Source: Lachnospiraceae bacterium
Lineage (GTDB): Bacteria; Bacillota; Clostridia; Lachnospirales; Lachnospiraceae
Length of the DNA stretch: 64,000 nucleotides
NCBI GenBank assembly: GCA_019421365.1
Contig: JAHZFJ010000003.1
Location: forward strand, 1 to 64,000
Direction: 5' to 3'
Shown here in pieces: positions 1 through 7,977 of the stretch. The first letter of the stretch is position 1; each line of letters begins with the position of its first letter. The position numbers were made by a program, and so were the translations under genes. The notes beneath the pieces are model-generated. The model saw only the letters and a list, made by a program, of their open reading frames with translations. It was not told the origin of the DNA and did no database searches.

Positions 1-52
<52 letters not shown>

Positions 53-302
53 AATGTTCACTTTAATTTTATTAAAATTTTGATCTCTTTGTTCAGAACT
101 TACTAACCTAAAACTGGCTTTTAGTTTCCGTATGTCTTTCGACATAAAATTTACAAAAGCGAATAAATTCGCTTGGGTATCAATTTGATTTGTTATTGCT
201 AACTCATCACAATGATACGGTTCGTTTATTTCTTGAAAATCTTTTTCGTATTTATCTAAGCACGAAGCTTGTAAACACGTTTAGAATTTTCAGGGTTGTT
301 TT

Positions 303-323
303 ACTGTTCAATTTTCAATGTTC
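303..323 (-). promoter_or_regulatory. rRNA leader antitermination-like (boxA-type) motif
   Basis: The minus strand reads GAACATTGAAAATTGAACAGT, between the promoter array and the 16S gene. It resembles the CTTTGAAAACTGAACA-type motif found in Gram-positive rRNA leaders and spacers. The assignment rests on similarity and position only. Confidence 0.45.
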
Positions 324-363
324 GGCTTTTTGTTGTTTTTCGCTTTTCTCAAGCGACTTTCTT

Positions 364-392
364 ATTTTAACATCTTCAAAATTGTTTGTCAA
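364..392 (-). promoter_or_regulatory. rRNA promoter, copy 1 (nearest the 16S gene)
   Basis: Minus strand: -35 TTGACA (387-392), 17-bp spacer, -10 TAAAAT (364-369), pointing at the 16S gene. The -35 hexamer is perfect and the spacing optimal. Confidence 0.85.
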
Positions 393-455
393 GTAGAAAA
401 TTTATTTTTTATTTTCTCACAATTAAGCGTTTGTTTGCTTTGTTTCAGCTCAATT

Positions 456-484
456 ATCTTAACATATTCAAAGTTGTTTGTCAA
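456..484 (-). promoter_or_regulatory. rRNA promoter, copy 2
   Basis: Minus strand: -35 TTGACA (479-484), 17-bp spacer, -10 TAAGAT (456-461). It lies 92 bp upstream of copy 1 and shares the sequence around the -35. Confidence 0.83.
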
Positions 485-545
485 TAACTTTTTTTATAAA
501 TTATTTTCTGTTAATTAAGTTGAATCTCTTTTTAAAGACTTAATT

Positions 546-574
546 ATTCTAACACAATGCAAATTGTTTGTCAA
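546..574 (-). promoter_or_regulatory. rRNA promoter, copy 3
   Basis: Minus strand: -35 TTGACA (569-574), 17-bp spacer, -10 TAGAAT (546-551). It lies 90 bp upstream of copy 2. The flanking block CTACTTGACAAACAATTT is shared with copy 1. Confidence 0.83.
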
Positions 575-633
575 GTAGAAAATATTCATCTTGTTGTCAG
601 TTATTTAAGCGCCGTTGTTCAGCGACGAAATTT

Positions 634-662
634 ATTTTATCATTTACACAAACATTTGTCAA
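634..662 (-). promoter_or_regulatory. rRNA promoter, copy 4 (most distal)
   Basis: Minus strand: -35 TTGACA (657-662), 17-bp spacer, -10 TAAAAT (634-639). It lies 88 bp upstream of copy 3. The bases between here and 920 are AT-rich, with no gene I can support. Confidence 0.8.
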
Positions 663-921
663 CAATTAAATCGTATTTTTTTTATAGAAATCTGTTTTTC
701 TATGAAATACAGCATTTTTCCCGATTTAATCAGCGTTTACGTTGAGCTTCATTGCTTAATATCTCCATAATATGATTATAATATTCTTGTTATCAAATAT
801 TTTCTTCTATAATTTTTTGGTTTCTATTATAGAGCGGTTACATCTTCATATATTCTCTTTACTTGGATATTCACTTCTTCTACATATACTGATACCAAAC
901 CATTATATATACAACTGAGAC

Positions 922-978
922 CTTATACATTGATAAAGGCAACTTTTAAACAAAAAGTTGCCTTTATCAATGTATAAG
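922..978. terminator. Long perfect hairpin ending the XrtG operon
   Basis: A 26-bp perfect inverted repeat (922-947 and 953-978) with a 5-nt loop. It lies downstream of the last minus-strand gene of the XrtG locus and upstream of the rRNA promoters. There is no clear U run, so it may act as a transcription block or RNA stabiliser rather than a classic terminator. Confidence 0.6.
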
Positions 979-1084
979 TTGTAGTTGTATCCCATGATCT
1001 GATATGAGATTGAGTTTTTCTTTCACAATAACTTCCTTTTATTCAATTAGTATCCAGCCAAGCGGACAAAACACTACCAATCTA

Positions 1085-1522
1085 CTATCCCTCGACCAAT
1101 TTATCCAATATAGCATCGGCTATTGCTTCCATATCTTTATTATGATTATCCCCCATCTCGTCTAATAAGTTGATTACATAGGCTCTTGTTGGAGTCTCAC
1201 TCATCTCAATTAATAGCAATAACCAGCCCTCTTTTCGAAGTAATTCAGCTAGCTCTTGTTTAAAGTATTCACAACAATTTTCTAGTGTTGGATTCACAAG
1301 ATGAAAAGGGGCTACCTCATTAAGATAACTTTCTTGGTATCTACTGAAGAATTCTTCAATTTGCTGTTCAAGACGATCAAATTGAATGAAATTCTTCTTT
1401 ATCTTTAATGTATTTATAGTTATCTCCCATGTATGCGAATGCCTCTCACCTAAATTCCCATTTATATAGATAGCATGACTTGCATTCACATAGAACTTAA
1501 ATTTGTACTGGTGATATCTCAC
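1085..1522 (-). CDS. 6-pyruvoyl-tetrahydropterin synthase-related protein, XrtG-associated (copy 1)
   Basis: A 145-residue protein with the small 6-PTPS/QueD-like fold. His16 (motif ASH), His28 and His30 (motif HSH) match the three zinc-binding histidines of pterin synthases. The cysteine that normally precedes the His-x-His motif is missing, so ordinary QueD catalysis is doubtful. Known family: a 6-PTPS-related group is reported beside exosortase G genes in Firmicutes. It is the last gene of the minus-strand XrtG cluster, 169 bp after the GGDEF-like gene, with a hairpin in the gap. The start is GTG behind GAGGAG. A second copy lies at the head of the cluster. The function is unknown; a role in the sorting or glycosylation system is inferred from context. 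Confidence 0.72.
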   Translation of the reverse strand: MRYHQYKFKFYVNASHAIYINGNLGERHSHTWEITINTLKIKKNFIQFDRLEQQIEEFFSRYQESYLNEVAPFHLVNPTLENCCEYFKQELAELLRKEGWLLLLIEMSETPTRAYVINLLDEMGDNHNKDMEAIADAILDKLVEG

Positions 1523-1591
1523 GTATTATCCTCTCCTCTAAATTACTCTATATATGATTCAGGGTAAAAGCTCTCCATAAACTTGCCTTCG

Positions 1592-1649
1592 TCAATTTGC
1601 ACATCTACAGACATGACTAATATGATGCAGAACATAGTGTGCAAATTGA
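1592..1649. repeat. Inverted repeat in the XrtG operon gap
   Basis: TCAATTTGCACA (1592-1603) and TGTGCAAATTGA (1638-1649) are perfect 12-bp arms 34 bp apart, between the GGDEF-like gene and the downstream 6-PTPS-like gene. There is no U tail. It could be an mRNA processing or stability hairpin, or an operator. Confidence 0.45.
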
Positions 1650-1691
1650 TGAATCAAAGAATAAAACAGTCTTTTGACACTCGAATCCTAC

Positions 1692-2783
1692 CTATATCCT
1701 CTCACGTATCTTATCTAGCTCGCTCAGAGGTTCCTCTATTACACTCGTAATCGTTCTACTTCTTACAGTTACTTGAATTCCATTAGCTTCTGCAATATCC
1801 TCTGCTTTTTCTTCTACTACAACAAGTGATTGCATTATCTCATCAACCCCTGTTCTTACCATAACGAATACAAATTCACCTTTTCCAATCTCAAACAACT
1901 CATACTTATGAAGTAATTGAACTCGTAATTCTTCTTCAATTTCATTCATTCTCTTCTTAGTGAAATATAAATCACCCATATCAAATTGAACGTAAATTAT
2001 ACTGAAAGGTAAATAGGCAATGTCATTCGTCTTCTCTAATAATACGTTCACCAGTTCCATATCATATTGATATGATTGGTTTTTTAATTGACGCAATCCT
2101 TCACTCTCTTTTTCAATAATAACCTGATTCAACTCCTGACTAATCTCTTCTACCTTACAATTCAAACTTACTACTTCTTTTTCTAGGCGTACTACTTCCC
2201 TAGATTTCCTCATTGACTTGCGTATAGAATCGATCCCGATTAAAACTAACAATAGTTCCACAACAATACTTTCAAGTAGTAATACCGTATAGAAACTACT
2301 ATATCCCCAATCCATGAGTAACCTATTCTCCCCAGCTGCTAAGCCAATTGTAAATGTTCCATTATTATATGAAAAAGAACTTTGCGTTGTAATCATGGAG
2401 TTATCTTGTAACTGCCTCACAAACTCTTCTAATGGAACCGTATTATTGTTCTTTATTAAATCACGATTTTTATAGTAAATAACGTTTCCATTATATGCTA
2501 TATACGTCCACGATGAGTCATCGATAGAATCCTCTCTGTTTATAATATCTAAAAACACATCCCAACTATTAACTTCATCAATATTTCCCTGTAAGTAAAA
2601 TAAAACACTATCTGCAAGCAACTCATTCTTTACCTGTAATTCAATCTGATACCTGTCAAGAAATTGCTTTTCGTGTTCTTTTAATTTTATTGTTTGAGAT
2701 ACCATCGAATAGATAATAATTAGGAGTACTAGAAAGACTTCCATGTTATACTTATTTATCCTAAACCTTCTCTTATGTTTCAA
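1692..2783 (-). CDS. Membrane-anchored degenerate GGDEF-like protein, XrtG-associated
   Basis: 363 residues. A membrane segment lies near residues 14-33, followed by an extracytoplasmic region to about 165. A second membrane segment lies at about 166-188, followed by a coiled coil (about 195-230). The cytoplasmic C-terminal domain (about 235-350) has the spacing and hydrophobic pattern of a GGDEF domain. No GGDEF/GGEEF signature is visible: the expected region reads GKGEFVF, so diguanylate cyclase activity is unlikely. It begins with TTG behind an AGAGG ribosome site; the next in-frame ATG would remove part of the first membrane segment. It sits between the glycosyltransferase and a 6-PTPS-like gene. 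A sensor or scaffold role is inferred. Confidence 0.55.
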   Translation of the reverse strand: MKHKRRFRINKYNMEVFLVLLIIIYSMVSQTIKLKEHEKQFLDRYQIELQVKNELLADSVLFYLQGNIDEVNSWDVFLDIINREDSIDDSSWTYIAYNGNVIYYKNRDLIKNNNTVPLEEFVRQLQDNSMITTQSSFSYNNGTFTIGLAAGENRLLMDWGYSSFYTVLLLESIVVELLLVLIGIDSIRKSMRKSREVVRLEKEVVSLNCKVEEISQELNQVIIEKESEGLRQLKNQSYQYDMELVNVLLEKTNDIAYLPFSIIYVQFDMGDLYFTKKRMNEIEEELRVQLLHKYELFEIGKGEFVFVMVRTGVDEIMQSLVVVEEKAEDIAEANGIQVTVRSRTITSVIEEPLSELDKIRERI

Positions 2784-2890
2784 AATTATACCTCTTCTCC
2801 TACTGCTTCCTACCTTTATCTTATCTTCATCTCTTGTATTCTTAGATGAGCCTTAAAAACTATACTATTTAAAGCAGATTTTTATTACCC

Positions 2891-4282
2891 TCATCTTTTT
2901 TCATCTTCATTTGCCTTTTTCCTCTTTTTTGAGAATGCGCCAGTTATTACCAAAAAATCCTTTTTTATCATTTCTACGAATTGTTTACGCTCCTGAGTTA
3001 AATTATTCGTACGCCATACTTGTTGCCCATTAATTGCATTAATAATTCCAGCAAAACGGAACCAAAATACCATAGATTTATATGGAGGAAGTAAGAATAT
3101 AAGATACCATTTACGAGCGTAATAATTCCTAAGTTCTTTGTTTTCTTTTAAAAATAACGTGATACAGATGTAAAATAAAAAGGATGTCAATACATTTAGA
3201 CAATAGATTAAAACCATTGACATAATAACTAATCGCAGTGAATAACCCACAAAAAGTAGTGACGGTAATGCAAAAAACCATATCATACGAGGCAAGGCAA
3301 ATGTATGATCATATAATATTAATTTTGTAATTACATTAAACTGTTTCTTCTTTGGTTTATTCACATGCTTGACGGTCTTCTTTTCTCGTTCGAACATATG
3401 CGCTACTTCTAGCTCACCACGTTGCCATCGCTGTCTTTGCGTGTAGAGTTTATTCACATCTTCAATTGGGTCAACAAAGAAAAATGCATCTGCACATAAG
3501 CTAACTTTCTGATTAAGCCATTCTCTAACTTGAAAAGTGATTTGCGTATCTTCACAAACAGTATCCGTATTATATAACCTTGTTTTTAGTATTGTCGATT
3601 TTCTGAAAGCAGAAAATGCACCTGATAATGTGTATATACTATTGAACTCAGCTTCAAAATTTCTTCCTGCAAGAAATGCTTGTGCATACTCACAAAATTC
3701 AATTTTTCTTAAAACTCTAAGTAAAAAGTTATCAGTTTCATCTATTAATGCAGGATCCGTAAGAATTGTTCCAGTAACACAATGAATATCCTCATTCTTC
3801 TCAAAAAAAGTTACCATATTCCGTATTGCTTGTGGATGAAGTACACCATCACTATCAATGTGAATAATATACTTTCCCGAACTATTAAATAATGCAAGAT
3901 TTAAAGCTTTTGACTTTCCTTGTTTTGACGTCAACCAGTTCATATTTAAACCCGGAAACTCTAATTGACATCTACTAAATACTTCAAAACTCTCATCATC
4001 TCCACCATTGTTTACTACCATAACATAAATCAATCGATTATCATAATCCGAGTCATATACAGACTTAATACAACTCCTTAATGTATCCGCTGAATTATAA
4101 ACAGGTATTATAATAGTAATCTCCGGTAGGTATTTTAACGCTTCACCTTGCTTCTTCATGAACCGTTTCTTAATTAATATGAATATATTAAAGATAGCTG
4201 GAATCACTTCTAATATAATAGGAATGATAACCCATGCCATATAGAAAACAATTGTACTAATTACGAAATCATTAATCTTCAT
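2891..4282 (-). CDS. Membrane glycosyltransferase family 2, exosortase G-associated
   Basis: 463 residues. An N-terminal membrane segment (about 7-37) precedes a GT2 catalytic domain (about 53-290), with the nucleotide-sugar fold start TIIIPVYNS, a DSD metal site at 143-145, a CED motif at 243-245 and QRQRW at 282-286. The last motif is typical of processive membrane transferases. Further membrane segments lie at about 320-400. The start overlaps the end of the xrtG gene by 11 bp, so the two are co-translated. A GT2 family is a known constant partner of XrtG in Firmicutes. It probably glycosylates the exported substrate or builds a linked polysaccharide; the acceptor is unknown. Confidence 0.85.
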   Translation of the reverse strand: MKINDFVISTIVFYMAWVIIPIILEVIPAIFNIFILIKKRFMKKQGEALKYLPEITIIIPVYNSADTLRSCIKSVYDSDYDNRLIYVMVVNNGGDDESFEVFSRCQLEFPGLNMNWLTSKQGKSKALNLALFNSSGKYIIHIDSDGVLHPQAIRNMVTFFEKNEDIHCVTGTILTDPALIDETDNFLLRVLRKIEFCEYAQAFLAGRNFEAEFNSIYTLSGAFSAFRKSTILKTRLYNTDTVCEDTQITFQVREWLNQKVSLCADAFFFVDPIEDVNKLYTQRQRWQRGELEVAHMFEREKKTVKHVNKPKKKQFNVITKLILYDHTFALPRMIWFFALPSLLFVGYSLRLVIMSMVLIYCLNVLTSFLFYICITLFLKENKELRNYYARKWYLIFLLPPYKSMVFWFRFAGIINAINGQQVWRTNNLTQERKQFVEMIKKDFLVITGAFSKKRKKANEDEKR

Positions 4283-4859
4283 AACGGAAACTACCTACCT
4301 TTTGTCTTATAATCTGTGTTTTTGTAAACACCACGTAATAAAGCAGCATAGATAATCCATAGAAGATTATCCTTCCTATTATTGTGTGAACAAGAAAATA
4401 TGCTTCATTACCAAATATGGCGATTGCAACACAGATTACAACTAAGCGTAAAACATTAGCAAAGAACAAATACAAACCACCACAAATCCCAACTAATACC
4501 TTCTCCATACGAAGATAGGCCGGAAAAAACATAAGCAAAGAAAAGAATGCTGCCATCTCAATGATTCCAGCACATTCATAGTCTACAATCAAGGAAATTG
4601 CACCACTCTTATTCTTAATAAATAGCAAGGCATATTCCGGATACCCTTCAAACATATTCAATACCTTACCTATACCACCGGAAACCATAGTAACCGCTCT
4701 TATTAAAGGTGTTGTAAGTATCGGCTGAATAAAGATTATAGATAACATAAAAACCCCAGCACTCCCTATCAGAAAATACCAGAAGTCTAGTTTTCCGCGT
4801 CGCAATACGGATAATATATAAATAAAAATAATCAGAGCAACTAATGTCAACCAATTCAT
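4272..4859 (-). CDS. xrtG: Exosortase family protein XrtG
   Basis: A 195-residue, multi-spanning membrane protein. The exosortase/archaeosortase catalytic triad is visible as Cys96 (DYECAG), Arg138 (ANVLRL) and His158 (LVHT). Family members are predicted transpeptidases that cut a C-terminal tripartite signal and transfer the protein at the membrane. This short form lacks extra domains, as expected for the Gram-positive G type. It overlaps the downstream glycosyltransferase and follows the acidic surface protein, its likely substrate. The ribosome site before ATG is weak, and a 12-bp hairpin sits in the 116-bp gap upstream, both consistent with lower expression than the substrate gene. Confidence 0.88.
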   Translation of the reverse strand: MNWLTLVALIIFIYILSVLRRGKLDFWYFLIGSAGVFMLSIIFIQPILTTPLIRAVTMVSGGIGKVLNMFEGYPEYALLFIKNKSGAISLIVDYECAGIIEMAAFFSLLMFFPAYLRMEKVLVGICGGLYLFFANVLRLVVICVAIAIFGNEAYFLVHTIIGRIIFYGLSMLLYYVVFTKTQIIRQKVGSFRYED

Positions 4860-4888
4860 AATATTTCACAACTTTCTAATTCTTAATA

Positions 4889-4918
4889 ACTGCAAGAGCA
4901 ATATAGTGCTCTTGCAGT
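4889..4918 (-). terminator. Hairpin between the sorted protein gene and xrtG
   Basis: ACTGCAAGAGCA (4889-4900) pairs perfectly with TGCTCTTGCAGT (4907-4918), loop 6 nt. Few U residues follow, so partial termination or mRNA 3'-end protection of the upstream substrate gene is more likely than a full stop. Confidence 0.5.
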
Positions 4919-4975
4919 GGTTCACACGTCACTACCTCATATTTCCGTCGACGCGAACCTATAATCTACCAAATG

Positions 4976-6010
4976 TTATACCTCCGACTTAGTTCTTCTA
5001 CGCTTTAGATAAAACACTCCGCCTGCTGCAATTACTGCCATAGAGATTACCCCTAGAACAGCCCCAGAGGATGAGCCTGCTAATACGATTGCTTCATTAC
5101 CAAGATTAGGATTGTGTAATTTGATTTCTCGCATTGACTCAACCGGAATCCCCGTGATCATAGAAATCACATTCAAATCAATAGCGAATTCAACCTCATC
5201 ACCAACTGAGTGATCTGATTCATATACCGTAAACACAGCTTCCCCCATGAAATACTTCGGATAAGCATTATAAAATACGCCCAAGCCAATATTAATCCCC
5301 TGTGGCAGATTATACATATCTGCACTCCAATCTATATCATTGTCTGCAGCGCCCTTTTGAATAGTCAGTCCTACACTTGTACTATTGTTTATTGTAAGTT
5401 CCATATAAGATACTACCATCTGCGCTCTGTATGCATCGTTCATTCTGAAATGCCCATATAGAATATCTCCATCTAGATATAATGCACCCTGGTGAATTTT
5501 ATCAGGATCAGGAGAATAATAAGAGATGTCTGTATGCGGAATGTCCTTCCAATCTAAAAACGTACCGTCGACCTGAATTGTCCCACCATATGTAAGATTC
5601 TCATCTTGTGAATCATCAAGTATCTCTTCTTCCAGATTATCAAACAGATCTTCTTCCTTATCTTCAGTAACATCATTATCTATGTTATTACTTTCATCTT
5701 TCAACGAGCCATCTTCTGTAGTTATATCTTCCTCTTCATTACTACTTTCGTCTTCCTCTGTGTCATCTTCTGTGATTACATCTTCCTCTACATCATCTTT
5801 TTTTTCTTCCGTTGAAGGCTCTTCTTTGCCACCACTTGCTTCTTCTTTGGAACTCTCATTTTCTTTTACTCCATTGTCTAATGGCAAATTACTATCTTCG
5901 AGCATTTCTTCCTTAACGTCTACTGTTTGACTAGCAATAGCATTGATAGGCATTGCAAGTGCATGTGTGATTAATAACAAACTACTAATAACTGCTATAC
6001 TTCTTTTCAT
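4976..6010 (-). CDS. Acidic surface protein with C-terminal sorting signal, likely XrtG substrate
   Basis: 344 residues from the ATG at 6010. That start is chosen over a GTG three codons upstream because GGAG lies at proper spacing before it. A signal peptide (about 1-26, ending near AIAS) precedes a Glu/Asp/Ser-rich low-complexity stretch (about 30-135), then a globular domain (about 140-300). The C-terminus is a short linker, a hydrophobic helix (about 318-333) and a basic KRRR cluster. This matches the Firmicu-CTERM type of signal reported in XrtG genomes. It lies directly between a 6-PTPS-like gene and xrtG. The globular domain is unassigned; it could bind a ligand at the cell surface. 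Confidence 0.78.
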   Translation of the reverse strand: MKRSIAVISSLLLITHALAMPINAIASQTVDVKEEMLEDSNLPLDNGVKENESSKEEASGGKEEPSTEEKKDDVEEDVITEDDTEEDESSNEEEDITTEDGSLKDESNNIDNDVTEDKEEDLFDNLEEEILDDSQDENLTYGGTIQVDGTFLDWKDIPHTDISYYSPDPDKIHQGALYLDGDILYGHFRMNDAYRAQMVVSYMELTINNSTSVGLTIQKGAADNDIDWSADMYNLPQGINIGLGVFYNAYPKYFMGEAVFTVYESDHSVGDEVEFAIDLNVISMITGIPVESMREIKLHNPNLGNEAIVLAGSSSGAVLGVISMAVIAAGGVFYLKRRRTKSEV

Positions 6011-6033
6011 AAACAACACTCCGTATTCGACCC

Positions 6034-6486
6034 TTATAGATACTTTTGTTTCGTCTCTAATATTCTTCCAAGTTGTTTCGAGCTATTCTGTACCTGAGCA
6101 GAGCAAAGTAGAAGACGATCAGTAATCGAATAGATACGTAATGGATTTTCACAGATATCAATTTGAATTAGGTCCAAATCTATCTCTTGCAATTTCCCTT
6201 TTATCTCTTCATAAAAATACTCACCCATAACTTCTACAGTAGGTATAACATCTTTAAAACAGGTTAGTCTATTTAATTTCTCTCCTACGAATCTACTGAA
6301 ATACTCTTCTAGAAATCGATCAACTTTAGAAAACAGTTCTATATTATAATTTTCATATGCTTCAATATACAGTAGAATAGTAAACGTGTGGGGATGCATG
6401 CCTTCCTCTGAATTATTCATAGAATGTTGCGCACTAAAATAATACTTAAACTTATAATAATGCAACAACTTATCTTTTAAAACCAT
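6034..6486 (-). CDS. 6-pyruvoyl-tetrahydropterin synthase-related protein, XrtG-associated (copy 2)
   Basis: 150 residues from the ATG at 6486, which follows a GGGGGG ribosome site; a longer reading has no better site. His21 (SAQHSM), His31 and His33 (HPHTF) match the zinc ligands of pterin synthases. The usual catalytic cysteine before His-x-His is absent, as in copy 1. It is the first gene of the minus-strand XrtG cluster, 23 bp ahead of the acidic surface protein. The two copies are clearly divergent, so this is not a recent duplication. The function is unknown; a zinc-dependent or binding role in the surface system is inferred. Confidence 0.72.
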   Translation of the reverse strand: MVLKDKLLHYYKFKYYFSAQHSMNNSEEGMHPHTFTILLYIEAYENYNIELFSKVDRFLEEYFSRFVGEKLNRLTCFKDVIPTVEVMGEYFYEEIKGKLQEIDLDLIQIDICENPLRIYSITDRLLLCSAQVQNSSKQLGRILETKQKYL

Positions 6487-6522
6487 AACATCCCCCCACA
6501 TTACTTCTACTATTTATATATC

Positions 6523-6551
6523 ATTTTAGCATAGTTTTAGTAATAATAAAT
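6523..6551 (-). promoter_or_regulatory. Candidate promoter of the XrtG cluster
   Basis: Minus strand: extended -10 TGCTAAAAT (hexamer at 6523-6528). The matching -35 (ATTTAT) is poor. It lies 37 bp upstream of the first gene of the cluster. Confidence 0.4.
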
Positions 6552-6630
6552 ACTTTTTCTATTTTTCTACATATTTCGTCATAATATACAATCCGTGTCT
6601 TGTTTTTGAGTAATTGTTATTTACAAATGA

Positions 6631-7764
6631 CTAATTCGTAAATATTTGAGTCCAATATACTACGTTGTTACTAATATAACAGCCAACTCCAAGTTTGTTG
6701 AAATTCTTTGACATAATATTTGCACGGTGACCAGATGAATTCATCCATGCATTCACAACAGCTTCTGGTGTTTTTTGACCATATGCAATGTTTTCACCTG
6801 CTGCTTGATATGATATATTCATTTCTTTTAATATAGATGAAAAAGAAGAACCATTTGGTCTAGTATGTGAGAAACTTTGTTTGATCTCTTGCGATCTAAT
6901 GTAAGCAGCCTTTTCTAATGTCGAATTGGTTGTTAACTGACTTAATCCTTCTTTTGCTCTTTCTATATTAACAAGACGTAATACTTCCTTTGTAAATGCT
7001 GCATTACTTGAAGTAGACGTACTCGTGTTATTTTGATCAGCTCCTGCATTGTTACTGTTATTATTATTGTTGTTACTATTATTATTGTTTCCACCAGTTA
7101 CTTTAGTTGCTTTAACTTTGTTCGAATATACCCCGTAATACTTTACATTAAGACTCTTCTTATAAGCTCGTACTCTGTAATAATATGTCTTAGATGAACT
7201 AGCTGTTGTATCTGTGAAACTTAATGTTGTTGAACTTCCGATATACTTATACTCACCGTTCTTTGAAGTGGAACGATATACGTTATATTTGCTTGCATTT
7301 GCTACTCCGCTCCAACTTACTCTACGACCACTAAGCAGATTTGTTACTTTAACATTCTCTGTCTTTTTCAACGTAGAAGAAACATATGCAACGTTAGAAT
7401 ATGAACCATATACCTTCTTACCATTCACAGTTTTGTATGCTCGTACTTTATAGTAATAACTACTTGAAGAATTGCGTCCTGTATCCTTATAAGTTGTTGA
7501 CGTCACGTTTGCTATCTGCGTATACTTTCCATTGTTTGAAGTTGCTCGATAGATGCTATAACCTTGAGCCCCTGATACCTTACTCATAGAAAGTGTAACC
7601 GTTGTTGCAGTTCGCTGTTTAATTGTTACATTGGACTTAGCTAACGAAGTGGCAGCTTGTGCTTTCCAAACACCTTGGTTTGAAAGCGGCATTGTTATGT
7701 AGCTAAATACAATGTACAATAAACAGGCTAGAATTGATATTTTAAACATTTGCTTTTTCTTCAT
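6631..7764 (-). CDS. Secreted CAP (SCP/PR1)-domain protein with two fibronectin III-like domains
   Basis: 377 residues. A signal peptide (about 1-38) is followed by two fibronectin-III-like repeats (about 44-130 and 135-222), an Asn/Ser-rich linker (about 224-255) and a C-terminal CAP domain (about 258-377). CAP landmarks are SHTRPNG, GENIAYG, a Trp-containing helix and SGHRANIM. The histidine and glutamate residues match the conserved CAP cavity. Bacterial CAP proteins of this kind act outside the cell, often at the wall; the activity is not established. The ATG has AAAGGAG upstream. It stands alone, with a terminator from the preceding gene upstream. Confidence 0.88.
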   Translation of the reverse strand: MKKKQMFKISILACLLYIVFSYITMPLSNQGVWKAQAATSLAKSNVTIKQRTATTVTLSMSKVSGAQGYSIYRATSNNGKYTQIANVTSTTYKDTGRNSSSSYYYKVRAYKTVNGKKVYGSYSNVAYVSSTLKKTENVKVTNLLSGRRVSWSGVANASKYNVYRSTSKNGEYKYIGSSTTLSFTDTTASSSKTYYYRVRAYKKSLNVKYYGVYSNKVKATKVTGGNNNNSNNNNNNSNNAGADQNNTSTSTSSNAAFTKEVLRLVNIERAKEGLSQLTTNSTLEKAAYIRSQEIKQSFSHTRPNGSSFSSILKEMNISYQAAGENIAYGQKTPEAVVNAWMNSSGHRANIMSKNFNKLGVGCYISNNVVYWTQIFTN

Positions 7765-7878
7765 ATTGTATTCTCCTTTATCTTAAATTCATATGTATTG
7801 TAACATTTTCTTAACATTTACGTAACATATTATTAATGGAAATACAGTTACAAATAGGAAATATAAGAATTGTACGCA

Positions 7879-7930
7879 AAAAGACCATTTGTCTAGTGTC
7901 TTTCAATCTACACTAGACAAATGGTCTTTT
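7879..7930 (-). terminator. Rho-independent terminator of the YjiH-family gene
   Basis: Perfect 21-bp arms (7879-7899 and 7910-7930), 10-nt loop; on the minus strand a run of U follows. It lies 48 bp past the end of the upstream gene. Confidence 0.88.
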
Positions 7931-7977
7931 AATTTGGACAAAGGCGCATCTTAAGTAGGTTCCATTAGGCCCCCACC

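Noticed and set aside
364..662. Evenly spaced repeats resembling a CRISPR array
   Set aside because: The repeats are promoter hexamers at 88-92 bp and the intervals are longer than CRISPR spacers, with no cas genes; the promoter reading explains them.
190..745. Three plus-strand reading frames in the region upstream of the 16S gene
   Set aside because: They run opposite to the rRNA promoters, have no ribosome sites, contain the repeated promoter blocks and encode low-complexity hydrophobic sequence.
4666..4869. A 67-residue minus-strand frame overlapping the start of xrtG
   Set aside because: It overlaps the xrtG coding frame, has no recognisable product and no ribosome site; xrtG explains the DNA.
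5682..5930. Serine-rich plus-strand frame of 82 residues
   Set aside because: It is the exact antisense of the Glu/Asp-rich stretch of the sorted protein; acidic codons read backwards give Ser/Leu runs.
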